Shown here piece by piece: positions 47,286 through 52,326 of a stretch of 52,326 nt of DNA (positions within the stretch are counted from its first letter, which is position 1; the number at the start of each line of letters is the position of its first letter). Both the position numbers and the translations under genes were made by a program. The notes beneath the pieces were generated by a model. That model saw only the letters and a list, made by a program, of their open reading frames with translations. It was not told the DNA's origin and ran no database searches. Source of the DNA: a virus; IMG/VR virus record IMGVR_UViG_3300012211_000001, positions 1 through 52,326 of that record; one strand, written 5' to 3'.

Positions 47286-47716
47286 TGAGCGCCTTGCGCG
47301 AAGAACTGACGATTGAACATGTGCGCCTTCTGCTGTCAATCGCAGTGACGACATATAACGAGAAGCCCGAAGGTGAGCGGCGCCAGTATCTCAAAGTGGT
47401 TGCGGGTAGTCTCGTGCGAACTATGATTGATCGTCTGGCGCGCCCTGACGTTCCTGACACGACGCATTGGTATCTGCCGCACATCTGGAATACCGAAGGA
47501 ATTTGCACCAAGTGTGGGCGAGATCTCCATCTCACTGATGATCCAGCTTGTTCCGACTCGCTCCAAGAAGCGATCAGTAAATGTCGGCAACTCGGGCATC
47601 TGTGGAGTGAGTCACACTTTCCCTACGAAGGCCAATGTTTACGCTGCGGCGAATGGGACTTACCGGAAACTGAGGGTGCTGATCCCAACGAAGGAGAGCC
47701 CCGGCCATGGCAATAG
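47282..47716 (+). CDS. Zinc-binding protein, 144 aa
   Basis: Helical N-terminal 65 residues, then two CxxC pairs (CTKCGRDLHL and CLRCGEWDL) with a further Cys near each. Probably two zinc sites. Function unknown; part of the rightward small-gene run. Confidence 0.7.
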   Translation: MMSALREELTIEHVRLLLSIAVTTYNEKPEGERRQYLKVVAGSLVRTMIDRLARPDVPDTTHWYLPHIWNTEGICTKCGRDLHLTDDPACSDSLQEAISKCRQLGHLWSESHFPYEGQCLRCGEWDLPETEGADPNEGEPRPWQ

Positions 47717-47991
47717 CCACCTGTGCGCATGGTGTCTCGCTGATGCGGTTCTGCGATGCGTGCGAGGAATCGAATATCCGCGCCGAGCAGCATTTCCGTG
47801 AGCAACGGCAGGTCGCCGCGGATCGCCGCATCGTGGAGTACCATCAAGCGATGTACGGTCCCAGCTCGGAGGATGCGTATTTGGCGGAACCCGAGGACCT
47901 ATGCCGGGGCTGCGGCACGCCTTGGATCAGTCATATGCGGACCGATGCGGATAATTACTGCGGCGAGTGCCGTAACCCGGAGGACCGATGA
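47707..47991 (+). CDS. Small zinc-binding protein, 94 aa
   Basis: ATG 47707 overlaps the previous gene by 10 nt. N-terminal CAHGVSLMRFCDAC and C-terminal LCRGCGTPW with YCGECRNPE suggest two zinc sites linked by a helix. Function unknown. Confidence 0.7.
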   Translation: MAIATCAHGVSLMRFCDACEESNIRAEQHFREQRQVAADRRIVEYHQAMYGPSSEDAYLAEPEDLCRGCGTPWISHMRTDADNYCGECRNPEDR

Positions 47992-48365
47992 TTGGCCATT
48001 TTTTGCTGACGCTGATCGCAGAGCAGGAAGATCGGGTGCTTACTGAAAGTTTTGAACCGTATGTTCCCGAACCGTATGTTCCCGATTTGACAACTCGGCG
48101 CTGTGTGATCGACGTAGCGCTCGACCGTTCGGCGAATACTACCGAAGCCGTATATTTCCCATTCCGGCCTGGTGCCCCGTGGGCGCAATGCGGCCTCGCA
48201 TGGGTCGGTAGATCATACGATCGGCTTTGTATGCGTTTTGGGTCGCCCCGCGTGAACGCCGCCATCCGGAATCGCATCCTCTCGAATCGCGCCCGCCGTA
48301 TTCTGGGTAACCCGTCTCGGGATACTGCTGGTGTCGGGGAGTGCCGATTCGGACGGGGCGAATGA
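47988..48365 (+). CDS. Hypothetical protein, 125 aa
   Basis: ATGA overlap at both ends. A small internal repeat (PYVPEPYVPD) and a soluble domain (CVIDVALDRSANTTEAVYFPF, LAWVGRSYDRLCMRFG). No membrane segment. Not recognised. Confidence 0.65.
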   Translation: MIGHFLLTLIAEQEDRVLTESFEPYVPEPYVPDLTTRRCVIDVALDRSANTTEAVYFPFRPGAPWAQCGLAWVGRSYDRLCMRFGSPRVNAAIRNRILSNRARRILGNPSRDTAGVGECRFGRGE

Positions 48366-48700
48366 GCCGATACGATCAGTGGTATCTCCGCGACGGAACC
48401 ACTACGAATGATATCCGTGTCTGGGGCGAAAAGTTCAAAGACCCCGCCTACAAACGCGTGGCGGCCACGACGCTGCCCGACGGGAAGTGGATCAGCACCG
48501 TCTGGATGGGCATGGATCATTCCTTCGGCGACGGGCCCCCGCTCATCTTTGAGACGATGGTATTCCCTTCGGAGGGAGACCTTGGAGACTTGGACTGTGA
48601 GCGCTACAGCACCGAAGCAGAAGCCGCCGCGGGTCATGCAGCCATGGTGGCGAAATGGACGGCCCTAGTTGGAGTCCCAGCGCCCCAGGAGCCCCAATGA
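48362..48700 (+). CDS. Hypothetical protein, intact paralogue of 45014-44785
   Basis: 112 aa. DQWYLRDGTTTNDIRVWGEKFKDPAYKRVA opens as in the minus-strand remnant, then a central part (LPDGKWISTVWMGMDHSFGDGPPLIFETMVF) and a helical end (ERYSTEAEAAAGHAAMVAKW). The central part resembles small phage proteins on surface topology (WMGMDHSFG). Function unknown. ATGA overlaps at both ends. Confidence 0.75.
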   Translation: MSRYDQWYLRDGTTTNDIRVWGEKFKDPAYKRVAATTLPDGKWISTVWMGMDHSFGDGPPLIFETMVFPSEGDLGDLDCERYSTEAEAAAGHAAMVAKWTALVGVPAPQEPQ

Positions 48701-48966
48701 GCGCCTCTAATACGATTGCCTGCATTCGAGAACTGGTCGGTGAAGGACTGATAGGCGTCATCCCAGAATGGAGCAGCGGCGACATTACGTCTTGTAAGGC
48801 GCTGGTGTTTACATCGGGGCGGGCGCTCATCTTGGGGGACAACGGCAGTTATTGGGTCGCCCCCGCCGAAGATGTGCAGCTCGTCGTTCGCAAGCTACGT
48901 GAGAGCTACGAGCATGGCGTCGGGGAACTCGCCCAACTGCTCGAATTAAGTGGAGCGATTCGGTGA
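48697..48966 (+). CDS. Hypothetical protein, 89 aa
   Basis: ATGA at the start. Beta-rich (VIPEWSSGDITSCKALVFTSGRALILGDNGSYWVAP) with a C-terminal helix. GTGA overlap with the following micro-ORF. No family recognised. Confidence 0.65.
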   Translation: MSASNTIACIRELVGEGLIGVIPEWSSGDITSCKALVFTSGRALILGDNGSYWVAPAEDVQLVVRKLRESYEHGVGELAQLLELSGAIR

Positions 48967-49058
48967 CTCCGGGCGTGTCGGGGCGCGATCTCCCCCCACT
49001 TGACATAACTGCCATTGGCAGTAGCTTCCAGTGTATCCTTACTGGAGCCTTGATATGA
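48963..49058 (+). CDS. Micro-ORF, 31 aa, N-terminal match to 50209-50451
   Basis: GTG 48963 overlaps the previous TGA, and its TGA overlaps ATG 49055. The opening TPGVSGRDLPPLD is shared with the gene at 50209. The 30-bp DNA match at 48968-48997 and 50214-50243 has one difference. It contains the palindrome ACTGCC-ATT-GGCAGT. Confidence 0.55.
   Translation: MTPGVSGRDLPPLDITAIGSSFQCILTGALI
48968..48997 (+). repeat. Dispersed 30-bp repeat, copy 1
   Basis: TCCGGGCGTGTCGGGGC... matches 50214-50243 with one difference. It codes for the shared N-terminus of the micro-ORF at 48963 and the gene at 50209. Confidence 0.8.
49008..49022. promoter_or_regulatory. Palindrome ACTGCC-ATT-GGCAGT, possible operator
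   Basis: 6-bp perfect arms around ATT, two bases after a TTGACA (49000-49005). A -10 at the proper distance is poor (AGCTTC), so a promoter is not supported, but the symmetry is operator-like. Confidence 0.4.
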
Positions 49059-49405
49059 TTCGCACCGCTGAGTGGACGAACTGGGCGATCAACTTCGTGC
49101 AAGAAGCCATCGTTGTGGCGAGTCTCGATTTTCCATGCGGGCCACAAGGCCCATGCGATGGCTTCGTAGGTAGCCCGGAGCGGAAGCGCTATCAGTCGAT
49201 GGTCCACGAATGGATGACAAACGGGGCGCTACCCAAGGAAGCCGTGCGGCGGTGCGCGTGTGGTATGCACGCTGTCTATCATCCGCTGATTGGCCTTGAG
49301 GTCGTAGATCTGTGCGCGCGGTGCTATGGCAATGAGTTCCCCGAACGAGCCGCCACGTTTGACTTAGCGCGTATAGCCCCGAGTGCTGGCGAGTTTCACG
49401 AATGA
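49055..49405 (+). CDS. Zinc-binding hypothetical protein, 116 aa
   Basis: ATG 49055. N-terminal helical domain (WTNWAINFVQEAIVVASLDF) with CGPQGPCDG, then CACGMHAVYHPLIGLEVVDLCARC, a treble-Cys site. Function unknown. Confidence 0.7.
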   Translation: MIRTAEWTNWAINFVQEAIVVASLDFPCGPQGPCDGFVGSPERKRYQSMVHEWMTNGALPKEAVRRCACGMHAVYHPLIGLEVVDLCARCYGNEFPERAATFDLARIAPSAGEFHE

Positions 49406-49692
49406 GCGGCGTTCGGCAGGCTCGGTGTGATTACTGCGGGCATTTCGGGCTATGCGAAGAATCCCCCAGTGGGCGCTATCTGGAGTGCGTCACAGGCTGT
49501 AGCCGACATCAAGTAGTCCCTCCGGGTGGTCAAGGCTGTGTCACCATATACGAGATAGCCTTTGCTCAGGCGCGGAACCACAACCTTACAAACGAAGCGG
49601 CACACGAGGTTGGATTGTTCGCCGTCTATCTTCATGGAAAAGTCGCCGGCAAGAAAGTGGTGTCCGAAGCAACCAATATGGTGCGCCCATGA
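49402..49692 (+). CDS. Zinc-binding hypothetical protein, 96 aa
   Basis: ATGA overlap. N-terminal CDYCGHFGLCEESP and CVTGC form a zinc ribbon; then a helix (AFAQARNHNLTNEAAHEVGLFAVYLHG). Function unknown. Confidence 0.68.
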   Translation: MSGVRQARCDYCGHFGLCEESPSGRYLECVTGCSRHQVVPPGGQGCVTIYEIAFAQARNHNLTNEAAHEVGLFAVYLHGKVAGKKVVSEATNMVRP

Positions 49693-49883
49693 CGCCCCGC
49701 CAACTACGGGTCGCACTGAAGCGTCTCGCGCTCTCCCAATCCGAAGCCGCGCGCCGTCTCGGGATACAGCAGTCCACGATGTACCGCTGGCTCGCCGGCG
49801 AGCGAAAAATCCCCGGGCCTGTGGTCGCGGCGGTGAATTGCTGGCGTAGCGGTGCGTTTTCCCCACCCCAGAGGAACGGATGA
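49689..49883 (+). CDS. XRE/Cro-like DNA-binding protein, 64 aa
   Basis: A helix-turn-helix fills most of the protein: LKRLALSQSEAARRLGIQQSTMYRWLAGERKIPGPVV. It is a second regulator candidate, in the middle of the rightward arm. Its end (GAFSPPQR) is shared with the gene at 50209, and the DNA beneath (49851-49874) carries the ribosome site of the next gene. Confidence 0.82.
   Translation: MTPRQLRVALKRLALSQSEAARRLGIQQSTMYRWLAGERKIPGPVVAAVNCWRSGAFSPPQRNG
49851..49874 (+). repeat. Dispersed 24-bp repeat carrying a ribosome site, copy 1
   Basis: GGTGCGTTTTCCCCACCCCA plus GAGG; recurs at 50416-50439 with one difference. Both copies end a gene and supply the GAGG of the next. Confidence 0.8.
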
Positions 49884-50212
49884 GTACTTGGGAAAAGTTG
49901 CCGCCGCTCGACGGTCAGCCGAACCCGTGCGCGAATTGTCCGCCGATATTGGCTGAAGCGCATCCCGAGAAAATTATCGCCGTGGGATTTGGCGATGCTT
50001 GCGTGACGTGCGATGGGCGCGAAGTCTATCGCGAGCCGCAGGACATGGTGCGCGAGGATGCCTTCTGGGACTTCGCTCGCGCCGAGGAGGAAGCTGCCAA
50101 GGACCCCGACCACGATTGGCGCGCCGTGCTGTTCGGCCCGCTGCACGGGGAAACGTATCAGCGCCAAGATGGGAAGTGGCTCTTGGTCGAGAAAAACGAG
50201 GGATTCGCGTGA
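49880..50212 (+). CDS. Hypothetical protein, 110 aa
   Basis: ATGA overlap, GAGGAACGG upstream. CANCPPILAEAHPEK and CVTCDGREVY could bind zinc, then an acidic helix (AFWDFARAEEEAAKDPDHDW). Function unknown. Confidence 0.68.
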   Translation: MSTWEKLPPLDGQPNPCANCPPILAEAHPEKIIAVGFGDACVTCDGREVYREPQDMVREDAFWDFARAEEEAAKDPDHDWRAVLFGPLHGETYQRQDGKWLLVEKNEGFA

Positions 50213-50451
50213 GTCCGGGCGTGTCGGGGCACGATCTCCCCCTAACCCACCGTTGGAAAGCGGGCGAGCCGCAAACGCGGAGCTTCGACCGCAGTATCCC
50301 AACGAGCGAGCGGCGCTGTTCGCAATGCGGCATCGTATGCGAAAACGCCTACCGCGCGGGGACACATCCGGGGGTATGTATTCCCATGCAAGCCCTATTG
50401 TCGCCCGCGAAGTCCGGTGCGTTTTCTCCACCCCAGAGGCTAGATCCATGA
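50209..50451 (+). CDS. Zinc-binding small protein, 80 aa
   Basis: GTG 50209 overlaps the previous stop. Opening SPGVSGHDLPLTHRW, then CSQCGIVCENAYRAGTHPGVC, an apparent zinc site, and the shared ending GAFSPPQR. The start and end are each duplicated elsewhere in the arm (48963 and 49689), so it looks like a mosaic. Confidence 0.65.
   Translation: MSPGVSGHDLPLTHRWKAGEPQTRSFDRSIPTSERRCSQCGIVCENAYRAGTHPGVCIPMQALLSPAKSGAFSPPQRLDP
50214..50243 (+). repeat. Dispersed 30-bp repeat, copy 2
   Basis: See copy 1 at 48968. It lies at the start of the gene at 50209. Confidence 0.8.
50416..50439 (+). repeat. Dispersed 24-bp repeat carrying a ribosome site, copy 2
   Basis: See copy 1 at 49851. It ends the gene at 50209 and supplies the GAGG before 50448. 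Confidence 0.8.
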
Positions 50452-50594
50452 AGTACCTCGTCTATACGCCAGAGTACGGCACCGTCATTCCGATTCTGGA
50501 TGATGGCACGGGGCCGATGGAATATGGGTGCGACGTGCTCCACGTCCGTGCGCGAAATCGCCGCGCCGCGAAGGTGCTGGCTGTGCGCGCATGA
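50448..50594 (+). CDS. Small hypothetical protein, 48 aa
   Basis: ATG 50448 follows GAGGCTAGATCC. Begins MKYLVYTPEYGTVIPILDDG and ends basic (RARNRRAAKVLAVR). Small beta-helix unit; function unknown. ATGA overlap with the next gene. Confidence 0.62.
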   Translation: MKYLVYTPEYGTVIPILDDGTGPMEYGCDVLHVRARNRRAAKVLAVRA

Positions 50595-51028
50595 AGGCGG
50601 TTAACCGGAAACGCGGGGGCTCAAGTTTCCCGGAGCAGCGTGATCGCAAGTATCGGCGCTGGATCTGGACAGAGAATCCGTGCATGCTGGCTGAGCGGAT
50701 CATGCGGGGCGCGGTATCGTCGTATGACGCGCCTTACGAGTCCCTGAATCACAACGCGGCGCGAGTCTATCGTGGGTTCTGGCACAACTGCTGGGGCGGG
50801 AATACGCCCGCGCATGTCGGGAAACATCAAGCCACAGGAGCGCCCGACTTCGGGGTGCTCGTGCCGCTGTGCAAAGTCGCGCACGGATTTTACGACGAGC
50901 ATCGCAAGGAGTGGGCGAAAGCAACGGGATTCACCGAAGCGAAAATGGCGCTCCGCGCATCGGGATACGCCTTAAAGTACGTCGAGCAAGGCGGGGCTGT
51001 GGTGCGGGCTGCTGGAGGAACCCTATGA
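50591..51028 (+). CDS. HNH-like phage nuclease (DUF968-like)
   Basis: 145 aa. Core segment AHVGKHQATGAPDFGVLVPLCKVAHGFYDEHRKEW resembles the DUF968 type of HNH domain, in which His-Lys, Asp-Phe and a Cys-(3)-His form the site. N-terminal 30 residues are basic. Could be a Holliday-junction or recombination nuclease paired with ERF, or a packaging helper. The residues for metal binding cannot be confirmed by eye. Confidence 0.7.
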   Translation: MKAVNRKRGGSSFPEQRDRKYRRWIWTENPCMLAERIMRGAVSSYDAPYESLNHNAARVYRGFWHNCWGGNTPAHVGKHQATGAPDFGVLVPLCKVAHGFYDEHRKEWAKATGFTEAKMALRASGYALKYVEQGGAVVRAAGGTL

Positions 51029-51261
51029 ACTGGCTGCGCGAAATCTGGAAATTGCGCCCTCCGGTGAGTCCGCTCTGGATGTATCGCTGGCTGCGCGATT
51101 GGGATTCGCGCCCCAGCCGCTGGAGGGCGATTCGGCATACGCTGCCTTGCTGGTGGGCGCTCTGGCAGTGGGCCGCGAGTCCTGCGGGATATGATGGTGA
51201 TTACACGGATGTAACATTTGGGGCGGCGCCGTCCCCGGACCCCAAGGAGCCCAGGCCATGA
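51025..51261 (+). CDS. Small Trp/Arg-rich protein, 78 aa
   Basis: ATGA overlap. Amphipathic Trp/Arg-rich first half (NWLREIWKLRPPVSPLWMYRWLRDW, WWALWQWAASPAG). May sit on membranes. ATGA overlap with the next gene. Function unknown. Confidence 0.65.
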   Translation: MNWLREIWKLRPPVSPLWMYRWLRDWDSRPSRWRAIRHTLPCWWALWQWAASPAGYDGDYTDVTFGAAPSPDPKEPRP

Positions 51262-51506
51262 CGAATATCTGGTATTTCCGTGAAGGGACCGAGCAGCGCG
51301 TGGAAGTGCTGCACATGGATGCCGCTGACGGTGACCCACAGCGCTGGATCGTGAATTGTGGAGCGTGCGGGACCAACTTCACGCTGCGCCCCGACCACGG
51401 AGTGCAGATCGGCCCTGACGGCGCGCTAACTGCGGAGCACTCTTTTAACTGCCCGAAATGCATGAATTGGCATCGCCACGTTCGCGGCGGAGTGATACAG
51501 CCATGA
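51258..51506 (+). CDS. Zinc-ribbon protein, 82 aa
   Basis: CGACGTNF and CPKCMNWH, 30 residues apart, form a zinc ribbon, preceded by a beta stretch (IWYFREGTEQRVEVLHMDAADG). Function unknown. ATGA overlap at both ends. Confidence 0.7.
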   Translation: MTNIWYFREGTEQRVEVLHMDAADGDPQRWIVNCGACGTNFTLRPDHGVQIGPDGALTAEHSFNCPKCMNWHRHVRGGVIQP

Positions 51507-52252
51507 CAGGTCCTGTGGGGGCTTCGCTTCCGGGAGCCGCGCCATCAAGCGAGGGCCCAAGCGAGCAAGGCTGGTTTGACGTGCAATTAACGCGCGCCGA
51601 GTATGAAGCTGGGGCTGAGGCGCTTTTACGGATGGGGTTGGCGGTTGGCTGGCTTCCAACGCATGTCGAAGCTGCTGCGGCGTTCGTATGGCGCACCATT
51701 CAGACAGTCCGCGGGGCGGCGCTGGAGGCTGGGCCTCCCCTCGGGCACGAGAAGCTCGACGAAATCGTTGCCCGTTTCGGCGCAGCGAGTCACAAGGCGG
51801 GTCAGGAGTCTGTACGGCATACTGGGTATGAGCCTCGCGCCGAGGAATTGCTACGGGAAGCGACGGCCGAGGTACAAAAAGCATTACGAGTTCTGGTGAG
51901 TGGGGAGGCTGGGCCTTCCCCAGAACGTTGCCCAACTTGTAGGTCGGTAGCCCATGCCATCTGCGATACCTGCGGCGAAGAGTGGTTCAATCGCACGCAG
52001 AGCATCGCGCATTCACAACAAACCGCCGAACGGTTAGCAGCGGGGCCCTGGTACGTGGACGATTCGATCACGGGTCCCGAGCCTTGGTATGTCGGCAACG
52101 GAAAGCGGGGCTATCATTTCCTCAGCGAACTGGAGGCGCGCACCGTATGCGATGCGCTAAATCGCGCCCACGTCTCGGGTAACGCTGTAGATTTTGGTGT
52201 TCGGGGGCCGCCTCAGGAGAAGCCTAGCGCAACCCCGCCGGATTCCCTATGA
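51503..52252 (+). CDS. Hypothetical protein, 249 aa, spans the contig joint
   Basis: ATG 51503. Helical middle (AEYEAGAEALLRMGLAVGWLP, EELLREATAEVQKALRVL), a Cys pair cluster (CPTCRSVAHAICDTCGEEW) and a phage end domain with GPWYVDDSITGPEPWYVGNGKRG. Its final codons lie in the terminal repeat, so the ORF is whole at this end and repeated at 3-49. Function unknown. Confidence 0.72.
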   Translation: MTGPVGASLPGAAPSSEGPSEQGWFDVQLTRAEYEAGAEALLRMGLAVGWLPTHVEAAAAFVWRTIQTVRGAALEAGPPLGHEKLDEIVARFGAASHKAGQESVRHTGYEPRAEELLREATAEVQKALRVLVSGEAGPSPERCPTCRSVAHAICDTCGEEWFNRTQSIAHSQQTAERLAAGPWYVDDSITGPEPWYVGNGKRGYHFLSELEARTVCDALNRAHVSGNAVDFGVRGPPQEKPSATPPDSL

Positions 52253-52326
52253 TGTTGCTATAGACGGCGCTTCGTAGCGTCGCCCCGCTGATCCCTCGTC
52301 TCACCGGGTCGCCCCCTCAGTGGGCA
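52204..52326. repeat. Terminal direct repeat, right copy
   Basis: Identical to 1-123. Includes the last 49 bases of the gene begun at 51503 and the start of the leader before the gene at 162. Confidence 0.97.

Noticed and set aside
49000-49028. Sigma-70 promoter at TTGACA 49000
   Set aside because: No acceptable -10 at 16-18 nt; the sequence lies in a micro-ORF.
1-52326. CRISPR array, integrase, DNA polymerase, canonical tRNA genes
   Set aside because: No spaced direct repeats, recombinase motifs, polymerase motifs or full cloverleaves were found on reading both strands.

Overview
The window reads as one complete tailed-phage genome of about 52.2 kb. The first 123 bases recur exactly as the last 123, so the contig is a circle (or a molecule with terminal redundancy) and 52,203 bp are unique. 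It is moderately GC-rich by eye, tightly packed, and full of ATGA/GTGA/TTGA stop-start overlaps and AGGAGG-type ribosome sites. A tape-measure gene with a tail tube, HK97-gp10-like and tail-terminator genes, and no sheath, points to a siphovirus. The host cannot be named. A T4-type lysozyme, spanin-like membrane genes and a lipoprotein fit a Gram-negative host. I see no integrase, replicative polymerase, tRNA or CRISPR array.

Layout. (1) 162-35,675, plus strand, virion and lysis: small genes and a frameshift pair (162-846), head-spike-like protein, terminase small and large subunits, portal, a block of fibre or decoration proteins (6,225-12,586), a MuF-like head protein carrying an intein (12,905-14,593), a nonulosonate sugar cassette (14,590-18,278), an HNH gene between two terminators, protease, scaffold, decoration and major capsid, connectors, tail genes with a probable chaperone frameshift, tape measure, tail tip, and a lysis cassette. 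A lipoprotein and a small membrane protein sit on the minus strand inside this region (32,670-33,213). (2) 45,518-35,491, minus strand: an XRE regulator with a near-consensus, apparently leaderless promoter, small zinc-binding proteins, an ERF single-strand annealing protein, a Cas7/RAMP-like phage protein, a solitary TnpB with a structured RNA region, a DNA methyltransferase, more small genes and a zinc-ribbon/PD-(D/E)xK homing endonuclease. (3) 45,619-52,252, plus strand: about 20 tiny overlapping genes, many with CxxC motifs, one XRE-like, one HNH-like. Regions 2 and 3 diverge from a promoter pair whose -35 boxes share a 12-bp palindrome.

The main discovery candidate is at 13,739-14,551. 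The 270-residue intein in the MuF protein has intact splicing blocks but no sense-strand endonuclease. The opposite strand of the same DNA, in exact codon register, encodes a 250-aa protein with a helix-turn-helix and a Vsr/DUF559/EDxHD-like nuclease core. Its extended -10 promoter (TGCTATAAT) lies in the codons of the intein's last residues, its GGAGG lies in block F, and its stop codon lies on the last codon before the intein. It looks like a self-contained homing endonuclease gene written antisense through a splicing domain.

Other points of interest: two arrays of strict 5-bp NNRCC period (G2N3 on the transcribed minus strand), NeuA- and NeuB-like genes with a NeuA-DUF218 fusion, two homing endonucleases sharing a zinc ribbon but not a catalytic domain, likely non-AUG starts (ATT, CTG), and a frameshifted internal-deletion copy of a small gene whose intact copy lies on the other arm.
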